Shown here piece after piece: positions 34,995 through 43,219 of a stretch of DNA of 64,000 nucleotides. The notes under the pieces were generated by a model, which saw only the letters and a program-made list of their open reading frames with translations, was not told the origin of the DNA and did not search any database. How positions within the stretch are numbered: the stretch's first letter is position 1; each line of letters opens with the position of its first letter. The position numbers and the translations under genes are program-made. Source of the stretch: Bradyrhizobium sp. 149 (GTDB lineage Bacteria; Pseudomonadota; Alphaproteobacteria; Rhizobiales; Xanthobacteraceae); the NCBI RefSeq assembly GCF_023073915.1, contig NZ_JADPKK010000022.1:1178001-1242000 (forward strand). Reading direction: 5' to 3'.

Positions 34995-35600
34995 ATGGAA
35001 GTCATTTTGCTGGAACGCGTCAACAAGCTCGGTCACATGGGCGAAGTCGTGAAGGTTCGCGACGGCTATGCCCGCAATTTCCTGCTCAAGCGCGGCAAGG
35101 CTCTGCGCGCCACCTCCGACAACCGCGCCAAGTACGAGGGCATGAAGGCCGATCTCGAGGCTCGCAACCTCGAGTCCAAGGGCGAGGCGTCCAAGATCGC
35201 CGAGAAGATCCAGGGCAAGAACATCATCGTGATCCGCCAGGCCTCGGAAGCCGGCCAGCTGTTCGGCTCGGTCAACGTGCGCGACATCGTCGTGGCGTTC
35301 GAAGCCGACGGTGTTTCGCTGTCCCGCCCGCAGGTTCAGCTCGACGCGCCGATCAAGACCATTGGCAAGCACACCATCACGGTCGCCATCCACCCCGAGG
35401 TCGAGGTCGAGATCAGTGTCACCGTGGCGCGCAGCCAGGACGAGGCCGAGCGCATCAACCGCGGCGAGGACATCTCGAACCGGAACGAAGACCGGGACGC
35501 TGCCGCCGAAGCGATAGCAGCCGCCGGCGAGTTCTTCGACCCCGAAGCCCAGCAGGACGACGCCGAGCCGGCGCCGGCTGCGGAAGAGACCGAGAAGTAA
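34995..35600 (+). CDS. rplI: 50S ribosomal protein L9
   Basis: Two-domain 23S rRNA-binding protein of the 50S subunit. The 201-aa product begins MEVILLERVNKLGHMGEVVKV and shows the long connecting helix and the C-terminal domain PIKTIGKHTITVAIHPEVEVEI. An acidic Ala/Glu-rich extension of about 50 residues follows; E. coli L9 has 149 residues. AAGGAG lies 7-12 bases before the ATG. It is the last gene of the operon and is followed by a strong terminator. Confidence 0.97.
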   Translation: MEVILLERVNKLGHMGEVVKVRDGYARNFLLKRGKALRATSDNRAKYEGMKADLEARNLESKGEASKIAEKIQGKNIIVIRQASEAGQLFGSVNVRDIVVAFEADGVSLSRPQVQLDAPIKTIGKHTITVAIHPEVEVEISVTVARSQDEAERINRGEDISNRNEDRDAAAEAIAAAGEFFDPEAQQDDAEPAPAAEETEK

Positions 35601-35625
35601 GCCTCGCTTTCGCGCAGGTTTTCGA

Positions 35626-35652
35626 AGCCCGGCCGCCTCAGGCGGCCGGGCT
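35626..35652. terminator. bidirectional intrinsic terminator shared by rplI and the convergent thioesterase gene
   Basis: Perfect 12-bp arms (35626-35637 and 35641-35652) with a 3-base loop, followed on the plus strand by TTTCGTTTT and on the minus strand by a T-containing run. The loop TCA is the complement of the TGA stop of the convergent thioesterase gene, so that gene ends in the terminator loop. Confidence 0.88.
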
Positions 35653-36105
35653 TTTCGTTTTGGCAACGACGTCCTCGCTCAGCATCGCGATCGACGCGAG
35701 CGCCGTTGCCGTATGCTTCTCGACGCCGTCGCTGACGCAGAAAACGTCGGCTGCGACCACGGAGACCTGACGCCCCGGCTTGATCACCCTCGCCCGGCAA
35801 ATCAGCTTCTCGCCGACCGCGGGCGACAACAGATTGAGTTTGTATTCCGCCGTCAGCGCCGGTTGGCCGCGCGACGTCGCGGCTGCGATCGTCGTGGCGT
35901 TGTCGACCAGGAAGGCGGTGACACCACCATGGAAGAAGCCGTGCTGTTGCAACAGCTCCGGCCGGCGTTCCACCGCGATCGTGCAGGTGCCGCGCGACAA
36001 TTCGGACAGCTCGGCGCCCACCAGATTCATAAAACCCTGCCGGCTGACGTTGGCCTGTATGCGCTCGGCGATCGGTCCGAATTCGGGATCTGCTTCGGCT
36101 CGCAT
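35638..36105 (-). CDS. hotdog-fold thioesterase (PaaI-like)
   Basis: A 155-aa single hotdog domain, predicted to hydrolyse acyl- or aroyl-CoA thioesters. The conserved block QQHGFFHGGVTAFLVDNATTIAA includes the family's HGG...D pattern. A following LTAEYKLNLLSPAVGEKL strand and a VVAADVFCV strand complete the fold. The ATG at 36105 has AGGAGAGG just upstream. It begins 11 bases after the TetR gene stop, so they form an operon, and its stop codon lies in the loop of the rplI terminator. Confidence 0.88.
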   Translation of the reverse strand: MRAEADPEFGPIAERIQANVSRQGFMNLVGAELSELSRGTCTIAVERRPELLQQHGFFHGGVTAFLVDNATTIAAATSRGQPALTAEYKLNLLSPAVGEKLICRARVIKPGRQVSVVAADVFCVSDGVEKHTATALASIAMLSEDVVAKTKSPAA

Positions 36106-36116
36106 GAGGCCTCTCC

Positions 36117-36713
36117 TTATTGCTTGTTGACACGATCGAGCGGCCGCAGCGCCCGGCTGGCGCAGGCGACCAATGTGTCGGTCTCGGCGCGCGGATCGGC
36201 GCGATCGCGTCCCGACAGGAAGGCGCGGCAAAAAATCTGCGCCGGACCGATCAGCTGGCTGACGAACATCACCGGCGTCATCGGCAAGAGCTCTCCGCGC
36301 GCGACCAGCGGCGCGCGCCAGCGCTCGATGCCTTCGGCAAGGCGAGCATTCTGCGCGCGCTGGGCGTCGCGAACATTCTCGCCCCATTCGCCGCGCGAGA
36401 TCTCGAAGAGATAGCGCGCCTCGCGCCGGCTGGTGACGACCCAGTCGAGATGCGCCCGGATCAGCCGATCGATGCCTTGCGCGGCATCGGGGACAGGATC
36501 CAGCGCGGCCAGCATCGCGGCGTGATAGTGCCTGAGCACGTCCAGGAACAGCGCACCTGCCAGATCCTTCTTCGAGCCAAAGACGTGGAAGAAGCTGCCA
36601 TTGGAGGCACGCGCCCGGGCGCGTATCGCAGCCACCGTGGCAGCTTCGTAGCCGACGCGGTCGAATACGAAAAGCCCCGCCGCCAACAAATCGTCGCGCA
36701 CGCTCGCCGTCAT
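36117..36713 (-). CDS. TetR/AcrR family regulator of the thioesterase
   Basis: A 198-aa repressor-type protein. The helix-turn-helix is DRVGYEAATVAAIRARARASNGSFFHVFGSKKDL near residues 19-52. The C-terminal domain is helical, with DWVVTSRREARYLFEISRG. It is the first gene of a two-gene unit with the hotdog thioesterase. The start codon lies 10-39 bases from two overlapping CTAGAG/CTCTAG palindromes, a likely operator, and AGGAGG precedes the ATG. Confidence 0.9.
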   Translation of the reverse strand: MTASVRDDLLAAGLFVFDRVGYEAATVAAIRARARASNGSFFHVFGSKKDLAGALFLDVLRHYHAAMLAALDPVPDAAQGIDRLIRAHLDWVVTSRREARYLFEISRGEWGENVRDAQRAQNARLAEGIERWRAPLVARGELLPMTPVMFVSQLIGPAQIFCRAFLSGRDRADPRAETDTLVACASRALRPLDRVNKQ

Positions 36714-36722
36714 GGACGCCTC

Positions 36723-36752
36723 CTAGAGACGCACTCTAGAGCGCCACTCTAG
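36723..36752. promoter_or_regulatory. two overlapping palindromes, TetR operator candidate
   Basis: CTAGAG-N5-CTCTAG occurs twice, at 36723-36739 and 36736-36752, sharing four bases. The repeats end about 10 bases from the TetR start codon and overlap the ribosome-binding region. Tandem overlapping dyads suit binding of two TetR dimers. Confidence 0.7.
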
Positions 36753-36819
36753 TTGCGGTCAAGACGACGCGAAGGCCGCGCGAGAGCGCAGCCTTCGCAA
36801 GTCTACAAAAACGTGCCGT

Positions 36820-37839
36820 TTATCGAGAAATCGGCGGCGCTGGCGGGCCGGACGATTCGGCTGGCGCCGCCGGTGGGACCGCGGCGGTCGCGGGTGGCGG
36901 CGCGGGCTCCTGCGATTTCGCCGGCGGTTCGGCGCTCGCGGCAGGCTTGGGAGCAGCCTCTTCCGCCGGCTTGGGCGCAGCTGGCTCGGCGGGCTTCGCA
37001 GCCGGCGTCACCTGTGGCACCGGATCGGGCCGCAGCGCCGGAGTATCGCTGCCGCGCGGCTCGACCTTGGCGCTCTCCGGCTTGGTCTCGGCGGGCTTGT
37101 CGGACGGCTTGCTGCCTTCAGGTTTGCCGCCGTCGGATTTGGGCTCCCCGGAGTCCACTTTCGCAGTCTCGGGCTTGGACTCGGGCTTGGACTCGACCTT
37201 CGGCTCGCTCTTCTTGTCGTCTGCCGTAGGCGCCGCGGCGTCGACCTTCGGCGCCTCTTCACTCCCCGGCTTGCCGCGCTTGCCGAGACGTTTGGTCTTG
37301 CGCCCTTCGGGTGCAGCCCCGGCCTCGGGCTTCGCACCTTCTTTCGTTCCTTCTTCGGCCGGCCGCGCTGCGCGTTTCTGGCGCGCGCCCTCGGCCGCGG
37401 GAGCGGCACCCTCGCCGTCCGGCTTGGCAGACTCCTGGGAACGTTGCCGACGGCCCTGATGTTCAGGGGACTGCGCGGGATCGGTCTTGGCTTCCTTGTC
37501 CTTGGCGCCTTCCTTCTTGTCCTTGCCGTCCTTGGCCTGGTAGCGGGTGTCGGTGGCACCGTTGGAGACAAGGTAGGATGCCAGCACGCCGGCCATGTCG
37601 GAGCTGGTCGTGTAATGCTGACGCAGGAAGCCCGGCAGCGACCCGGGCGCCACCGTCTTCAACAGGCCGCGCGGGCTTTTGTGACATGCATTGCAGGTCT
37701 GCGCGAAAAGCTGGGATGGGGCCTTGCCGGCCTCGAGGTTCGTCGCCTGCGCGAGAACGGTATCGGCCGCGCCGAAGCCGATCAGAAGCAATACCGTCGC
37801 GAGGCTGAGCGCTCGGCTCGACATTCCCATCATCTCCAT
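36820..37839 (-). CDS. exported single-heme c-type cytochrome-like protein with long charged tail
   Basis: A 339-aa exported protein. After a signal peptide ending VLAQA, residues 41-96 form a short cytochrome-c-like region with one heme motif CNACH (residues 49-53). A possible distal segment HYTTSSDMAGVLASYLVSNG follows. The remaining roughly 240 residues are low complexity: Lys/Glu/Pro/Ala-rich with KPES, KPE and PAPK repeats, not a known domain. The N-terminus has four in-frame ATGs (37839, 37833, 37830, 37824); 37824 is likely because GGAG lies upstream. Function unknown. Confidence 0.75.
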   Translation of the reverse strand: MEMMGMSSRALSLATVLLLIGFGAADTVLAQATNLEAGKAPSQLFAQTCNACHKSPRGLLKTVAPGSLPGFLRQHYTTSSDMAGVLASYLVSNGATDTRYQAKDGKDKKEGAKDKEAKTDPAQSPEHQGRRQRSQESAKPDGEGAAPAAEGARQKRAARPAEEGTKEGAKPEAGAAPEGRKTKRLGKRGKPGSEEAPKVDAAAPTADDKKSEPKVESKPESKPETAKVDSGEPKSDGGKPEGSKPSDKPAETKPESAKVEPRGSDTPALRPDPVPQVTPAAKPAEPAAPKPAEEAAPKPAASAEPPAKSQEPAPPPATAAVPPAAPAESSGPPAPPISR

Positions 37840-38105
37840 TGAATTCCGTGAGGTACAGCCGGCATGCGGCGCGGCGGCGGGTCACCTTTTAGCCGATTGA
37901 GCCGCGAATGGAAGCAGGCTCCGCGCGCAAGGATGTGATTAAGCGATTTTGGAATATCCGCTTTGAACGCAGCGCAATAGCGGGGCCGGGATACCCTCGC
38001 TAGATTTAGATGCAAACGCATAGGAACCGCTGCGGCGCCCGGGCGTAGGGTGTGAATGCCGGGTTAGTCGCATCTCTTCGGGTTCGCTCGAGAGGATGGG
38101 TATCG
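37840..38105. other. intergenic region between the cytochrome-like gene and cfa
   Basis: About 266 bases holding divergent promoters. An open frame from 38052 runs in-frame into cfa but looks non-coding. Nothing else recognised. Confidence 0.35.
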
Positions 38106-39356
38106 ATGGACCGATTGTTGCGTCAATTCCTGTCTCAATTCATCCGCCGCGGGTCGATGACGGTGACCACGGCAAAGGGTTCGAAGTTCACCGTCGGCGA
38201 TGGCTCAGGCGAACCCGTTGCAGTTCGCTTCGTCACCGCAGACGCGGAACGGAAGATTCTCGTCAATCCCGAGCTCGGGCTTGGCGAAGCCTATATGGAC
38301 GGCGAGTTCGTCGTCGAGCGCGGCACCATAGCTGATGCCCTCGCGATCCTGCTCGGTCAACCCGATCTATTGCCGCACTGGGCCAAACCCTGGTGGCACC
38401 TGCGCTACCTCGTGCGGCATCTGCGGCAGTTCAATCCGCGCCCGCGCGCCCGCAGCAACGTCGCACACCATTATGATCTCGATGCGAGGCTCTATTCGCT
38501 CTTTCTCGACGCCGACAAGCAATATAGCTGCGCCTATTTCGAGACGCCGGAGAGCACGCTCGACGACGCGCAGCTCGCCAAAAAACGACACATCGCCGCA
38601 AAGCTGCTCCTCAGGGCCGGCCGGCGCGTGCTCGACATCGGCTCGGGCTGGGGTGGACTTGGGCTCTATCTCGCCGAGATCGCAGGGGCTGACGTCACCG
38701 GCGTCACGTTGTCGACCGAGCAGTTGCAGATCGCCAATGCGCGCGCAGCCGAAAAGGGCCTGACCCGATCGGCCAAATTCCTGCTTCAGGACTATCGTGA
38801 CGTCGCCGGTCCGTTCGACCGCATTGTCTCCGTCGGCATGTTGGAGCATGTCGGTGCCCGCTTCTACGACACCTATTTCCAGCGCTGCGCGGAGCTGCTG
38901 AATAAGGACGGCATCATGCTGCTGCACTCGATCGGCCGTTCGCAGGGCCCGGACTCCACCAATCCCTGGATCGCCAAATACATCTTTCCCGGCGGCTACA
39001 TCCCCGCTCTTTCGGAGGTGCTGCCCGCGATCGAGCGGGCGGGCCTGCTGGTCTGCGACATCGAGATCCTGCGCCTGCATTACGCCGAAACGCTGAAGGC
39101 ATGGCGCGAGCGCTTCATGGCGCGGCGCGAAGAAGCCATACAGCTCTATGACGAGCGCTTCGCGTTGATGTGGGAATTTTATCTGGCAGCCAGCGAGATG
39201 ACGTTCCGCAAGCAGGATATGATGAACTTCCAGATCCAGCTCACCCGGCGTCAGGGCGTGGTGCCGATGACGCGCGACTACATCGCGCACGAAGAGACCC
39301 GGTTGCGGGCTGTCGAGACCGGCGCCAAGCCCAGGCTGAAGCTGGCTGGTGAATAA
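38106..39356 (+). CDS. cfa: cyclopropane-fatty-acyl-phospholipid synthase
   Basis: SAM-dependent enzyme that methylenates double bonds of membrane phospholipid acyl chains. The 416-aa product shows NVAHHYDLDARLYSLFLD, the CFA start YSCAYFETPESTLDDAQ, SAM motif VLDIGSGWGGLGLYLAE, VSVGMLEHVG and the C-terminal ETLKAWRERF. Length suits the family. The ATG at 38106 has GAGAGG upstream; an extension to 38052 is less likely. It acts on membrane lipids and could work with the desaturase found at 31-32 kb, though not in one operon. Confidence 0.94.
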   Translation: MDRLLRQFLSQFIRRGSMTVTTAKGSKFTVGDGSGEPVAVRFVTADAERKILVNPELGLGEAYMDGEFVVERGTIADALAILLGQPDLLPHWAKPWWHLRYLVRHLRQFNPRPRARSNVAHHYDLDARLYSLFLDADKQYSCAYFETPESTLDDAQLAKKRHIAAKLLLRAGRRVLDIGSGWGGLGLYLAEIAGADVTGVTLSTEQLQIANARAAEKGLTRSAKFLLQDYRDVAGPFDRIVSVGMLEHVGARFYDTYFQRCAELLNKDGIMLLHSIGRSQGPDSTNPWIAKYIFPGGYIPALSEVLPAIERAGLLVCDIEILRLHYAETLKAWRERFMARREEAIQLYDERFALMWEFYLAASEMTFRKQDMMNFQIQLTRRQGVVPMTRDYIAHEETRLRAVETGAKPRLKLAGE

Positions 39357-39359
39357 GTC

Positions 39360-39566
39360 CTAGTGACGCAGGGTCGAAGCCGGAGCGGACCGGAAAGAGG
39401 CCGTTAAGGCCAATTGCGCCCGCAGGGCCGTAAGGATCTCGGGTGCGACCGGCTCCCGACGCACTTCGGGCCGCACGGCGTGCTCCATGGCCGCGATCAG
39501 CCCCGACAGCCAAAGCCGGCTGCCTGCCTCGCTCCGCCAATTCTGGGGCTGCCGTTCTGGCCGCAT
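39360..39566 (-). CDS. small hypothetical protein, 68 aa
   Basis: A frame starting MRPERQPQNWRSEAGSRLWL and running LSGLIAAMEHAVRPEVRREP then EILTALRAQLALTASF. The composition is protein-like with predicted helices and no membrane span. AGGGA lies about 12 bases before the ATG. It is convergent with cfa, 3 bases from its stop. No family recognised; the assignment rests on composition alone. Confidence 0.35.
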   Translation of the reverse strand: MRPERQPQNWRSEAGSRLWLSGLIAAMEHAVRPEVRREPVAPEILTALRAQLALTASFRSAPASTLRH

Positions 39567-39707
39567 CGCTTGTCTCGTTCCCTGGTGGCGGATCGCGGAA
39601 GGCAACCCTCCCGCCCCCTTGCCTGTTCCGGCTCTACCCCCGAAAGAATCCGGGGAGATGTGATCTGCTTCACATAAGTCTCGTCGGCCCTGGCTTAGAC
39701 CGTCGCC

Positions 39708-39827
39708 ATGAGCAAAGAGACCCAAACCTCATTTGAGGTGCAGGACGACCTCCGCACCGATTACGCCCTGATCGCTACCGGCGTCGGGGCGGCCCTGATT
39801 GCACTGGTCTACCTCCTGCTGGTCTGA
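39708..39827 (+). CDS. 39-aa single-span membrane peptide
   Basis: Short protein MSKETQTSFEVQDDLRTDYA followed by a hydrophobic helix ATGVGAALIALVYLLLV at the C-terminus. The acidic N-terminus plus one C-terminal span is the layout of a tail-anchored or small inner-membrane peptide. No Shine-Dalgarno is strong. Function unknown. Confidence 0.5.
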   Translation: MSKETQTSFEVQDDLRTDYALIATGVGAALIALVYLLLV

Positions 39828-40110
39828 ACCGAGCCGAAAGCGCCTAGCGAGCGTCAATTCGCGCGCGTCTCGATAGGTCTGCCCGCCAACCCGTTAGGTT
39901 CACTTCATCCGGCGTTTCCGTGGGGCGGCCGCTTCCAGCGCCCCGGCCCGGTTCCACGAAAACCCGTCAAGCGCGGCGCGTGCTGCGGCGGTCAATCATC
40001 CACCATTTTAATGATCAGTTGATAGCGGCCAGCTTTTGCTTCCGCTTCGGGCTGCGTCGGCGCTTTATCCCGGCCCCGCATCCGCCCCAGAAAATTGCTA
40101 TCGCTCGACC

Positions 40111-41619
40111 ATGGCCCTGACTGATTCGAACGTTCTCAAACTCGCGCCCGAAGCTGGAACTCCCGCCTATCGGAGCGCGCCGCATAATATCGAAGCGGAA
40201 CAGAGCCTTCTGGGCGCGATCCTGGTCAACAACGACGCGTTTTACCGCGTGTCCGACTTCCTGGAGCCGAAGCATTACTTCGAGCCGCTGCACCAGACTA
40301 TCTTCGAGACCGCCAGCAGCCTGATCCGGATGGGCAAGATCGCGACGCCCGTCACGCTGAAGACCTTCCTGCCCGCCGACACCGATATCGGCGGCATGAC
40401 CATCGGGCAATATCTGGCGCGCCTCGCCGCAGAAGCGACCACCATCATCAATGCGCAGGATTATGGGCGCACCATCTACGATCTGGCATTGCGACGCGAC
40501 CTGATCGGCATCGGCGAGGACATGGTCAATGTCGCCTATGACGCCCCGGTCGATTTCGCGCCACGGGCGCAGATCGAGGACGCCGAGCGCCGCCTCTACG
40601 AACTCGCCGAATCCGGCCGCTATGACGGCGGCTTCCAGAAATTCTCGCAGGCGCTGACGCTCGCGGTCGATCTGGCGGCGAAAGCGTTCCAGCGCGACGG
40701 AAAGCTGTCGGGCATCTCGACTGGCCTGCGCGACCTCGACACCAAGATGGGCGGGTTGCAGCACTCCGACCTCATCATCGTCGCCGGCCGCCCCGGCATG
40801 GGCAAGACCTCGCTTGCAACCAACATCGCCTACAACGTCGCCCAGGCCTACGTTCCAGAACTGCAGGCCGACGGCACCATGAAGGCCGCCCATGGCGGCG
40901 TCATCGGCTTCTTCTCCTGCGAAATGTCGGCCGATCAGCTCGCCACGCGTATCGTGGCCGAGCGCACCGGCATCCCCTCCTCGTCGATCCGCCGCGGTGG
41001 CATCTCTGAGGCCGATTTCGAGAAAATCCGCGAGGTCTCGATCGAGCTGCAGTCACTGCCCTTCTATGTCGACGAGACCGGCGGCCTCTCGATTGCTCAG
41101 CTGATGGCGCGCGCCCGCCGGCTGAAGCGGCAGAAGGGCCTCGACCTCATCGTCATCGATTACATCCAGCTGTTGTCAGGCTCGGGCAAGCGCAGCGAAA
41201 ACCGCGTGCAGGAAATCACCGAGATCACGACCAGTCTGAAGGCCCTGGCCAAGGAACTCAGCGTGCCCGTGATCGCGCTCTCGCAGCTCTCGCGCCAGGT
41301 CGAGTCGCGCGAGGACAAGCGGCCGCAGCTCTCGGACCTGCGTGAATCCGGCTCGATCGAGCAGGACGCCGACGTCGTGCTGTTCGTCTACCGCGAGGAA
41401 TATTACCTCGGAAACAAGGAGCCGCGCCCGGGCACACCCGAGCACGAAAAATGGCGCCTGGACATGGATCTTGCGCATGGCAAGGCCGAAGTCATCATCG
41501 GCAAGCAGCGCCACGGACCGACCGGCACCGTCGATCTGGCTTTCGAAGCGTCGGTCACACGATTCGGCGACCTTGCGCCCGACAGCCAGGTGCCGGACCG
41601 CAGCGGCAACGAGTACTGA
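40111..41619 (+). CDS. dnaB: replicative DNA helicase
   Basis: Hexameric 5'-3' helicase of the replication fork. The 502-aa product has the N-terminal primase-interaction domain (residues 20-120, PHNIEAEQSLLGAILVN). A RecA-like domain follows, with Walker A GRPGMGKTS (about 226-234), Walker B LDLIVIDYIQLLSG and the DnaB motif LSQLSRQVESREDKRPQLSDLRESGSIEQDADV. The ATG at 40111 is taken because the conserved N-terminus begins there; an upstream frame to 40036 is not coding-like. No intein is visible. A gap of 45 bases precedes alr. Confidence 0.97.
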   Translation: MALTDSNVLKLAPEAGTPAYRSAPHNIEAEQSLLGAILVNNDAFYRVSDFLEPKHYFEPLHQTIFETASSLIRMGKIATPVTLKTFLPADTDIGGMTIGQYLARLAAEATTIINAQDYGRTIYDLALRRDLIGIGEDMVNVAYDAPVDFAPRAQIEDAERRLYELAESGRYDGGFQKFSQALTLAVDLAAKAFQRDGKLSGISTGLRDLDTKMGGLQHSDLIIVAGRPGMGKTSLATNIAYNVAQAYVPELQADGTMKAAHGGVIGFFSCEMSADQLATRIVAERTGIPSSSIRRGGISEADFEKIREVSIELQSLPFYVDETGGLSIAQLMARARRLKRQKGLDLIVIDYIQLLSGSGKRSENRVQEITEITTSLKALAKELSVPVIALSQLSRQVESREDKRPQLSDLRESGSIEQDADVVLFVYREEYYLGNKEPRPGTPEHEKWRLDMDLAHGKAEVIIGKQRHGPTGTVDLAFEASVTRFGDLAPDSQVPDRSGNEY

Positions 41620-41664
41620 GTTCCCTGGGTTGAACCTGACCGGCCTCTTGCGTAAAACGGCGCC

Positions 41665-42948
41665 ATGACAATGGCGTCCGACCCGAAAATGATCCCGCAA
41701 TCCGGCCTTCTCTCCGCGGAGGCCAATCAGGCTGCCGCGCTCGCCACCTTCGGCGGCGTGCTCACCGTCGATCTCGACGCCATCATCGCCAATTGGCGCA
41801 AGCTCGAGAAGACGGCGGTGCCGGCCGAATGCTCGGCGGTGATCAAGGCCGACGCCTATGGTTGCGGCGCCGAGCAAGTCGCGCGTGCCCTGAACAAGGC
41901 CGGCTGCAAAACCTTCTTCGTCGCCACCATCGAGGAAGCGCGCAAGGTGCGCGCGGCGGTGCCGGAGCCCACGATCTACGTGCTCGGCGGCTATTTCCAG
42001 AACACCGGCGAGCACTACGCCCAGATCAACTGCCGCCCCGTGATCGGCGATCTCAACGAACTCGCCGAATGGGACGTGTTCTGCCGCCGCACCGGATGGA
42101 ACGGGGGCGCCGCCATCCACATCGACAGCGGCATGAACCGGCTCGGCCTGACACTTGCGGAAGCGCAGGCCATCATCCCCCGCATCAACGCCGGCGATCA
42201 CGGCATCACGCTGGTGATGAGCCATCTCGTTTCGGCCGAGCAGCTCAACAATCCGGTGAATGCGAAGCAGCTCGCGGCCTTCCGCAGCATCGCCAGCGAA
42301 TTCTCCGGCGTGCCGGCGGCGCTCGCCAATTCCTCCGGCATCTTCCTCGGCGCGCCCTTCCAGTTCGACCTGGTACGGCCGGGCGCCGCGCTCTACGGCG
42401 TCAACCCGACGCCGGAGGCCGACAATCCGATGCAGCCGGTGGTCGATCTCAAGGCCCGCATCGTGCAGACCCGCAATGTCGAGCGCGGCGAAAGCGTCGG
42501 CTATGGCGGCACCTGGACCGCACGGCGGCCGACGAAGCTCGCGATCATCGCGGTCGGTTATGCCGATGGCTATTTCCGCGCCGCAAGCTCCAATGACGGC
42601 ACCCGCGGCGCCGAGGTCATCGTCGCCGGAAAGCGTTGCCCGGTCGCGGGCCGCGTCTCCATGGACCTGATCGCGATCGACATCACCGATCTGCCGCCGA
42701 ACGCGGCGCGGCGCGGCCACATGGTGACGCTGCTCGGCGACGGCATCACCGTGGACGAGCTCGCGCATCATTTCGGCACGATCGGTTATGAGGTGCTGAC
42801 CAGCCTCGGCCGCCGCTACGCCCGCATCTACAAGGGCGGCAATGTGGTGGAGCCGCTGGCCAAGCCGGCTTCTGCGAGTACGGCGGAGCAACCGCCCTCT
42901 CCGCCGCCGGTCGAGCAGCCCGCGAACCCGCCGCCGCGACCGAGCTGA
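41665..42948 (+). CDS. alr: alanine racemase
   Basis: Interconverts L- and D-alanine for peptidoglycan synthesis, using pyridoxal phosphate. The 427-aa product has the PLP lysine in AVIKADAYGCG (Lys61), the second catalytic Tyr in ESVGYGGTWTA, and VSMDLIAIDITDL. N- and C-terminal extensions make it longer than E. coli Alr (359 aa); the C-terminus is a Pro/Ala-rich tail. The dnaB-alr order is frequent in proteobacteria and agrees with the call. Confidence 0.95.
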   Translation: MTMASDPKMIPQSGLLSAEANQAAALATFGGVLTVDLDAIIANWRKLEKTAVPAECSAVIKADAYGCGAEQVARALNKAGCKTFFVATIEEARKVRAAVPEPTIYVLGGYFQNTGEHYAQINCRPVIGDLNELAEWDVFCRRTGWNGGAAIHIDSGMNRLGLTLAEAQAIIPRINAGDHGITLVMSHLVSAEQLNNPVNAKQLAAFRSIASEFSGVPAALANSSGIFLGAPFQFDLVRPGAALYGVNPTPEADNPMQPVVDLKARIVQTRNVERGESVGYGGTWTARRPTKLAIIAVGYADGYFRAASSNDGTRGAEVIVAGKRCPVAGRVSMDLIAIDITDLPPNAARRGHMVTLLGDGITVDELAHHFGTIGYEVLTSLGRRYARIYKGGNVVEPLAKPASASTAEQPPSPPPVEQPANPPPRPS

Positions 42949-42960
42949 GCCGATCGCCGC

Positions 42961-43179
42961 TTACTTCTTTTTCCTGCTGTCCAGCGCCGTCTTGCAGGTT
43001 GTGCTGAGCTTGTCGCGCTTGCCGTTGAGGCAGGCGACGATGCCGCCGCCCGGCGCAATGCCGGCGCAGAATTTGTCATAGTCCGCCTTGCACGCGCCGC
43101 GCGGATCGGATGATTGTGCCGAGGCGACCCCGGAGAACACAACGGCGACGGCGATAACGGCAAAGCTCAACTTGGACAT
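42961..43179 (-). CDS. small secreted cysteine-rich repeat protein
   Basis: A 72-aa protein with a signal peptide ending ASAQS and a mature part of one Cys-rich repeat: GACKADYDKFCAGIAPGGGIVACLNGKRDKLSTTCKTAL. The four cysteines and spacing match the Cys-rich repeat family (also seen in vertebrate Golgi glycoprotein 1). A Shine-Dalgarno sequence lies upstream of the ATG. It is divergent from xthA. Likely periplasmic; function unknown. Confidence 0.8.
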   Translation of the reverse strand: MSKLSFAVIAVAVVFSGVASAQSSDPRGACKADYDKFCAGIAPGGGIVACLNGKRDKLSTTCKTALDSRKKK

Positions 43180-43219
43180 TGTTTCTCCGGTAACGGAAGG
43201 CAGGAGCCGGTAGCTCTAC

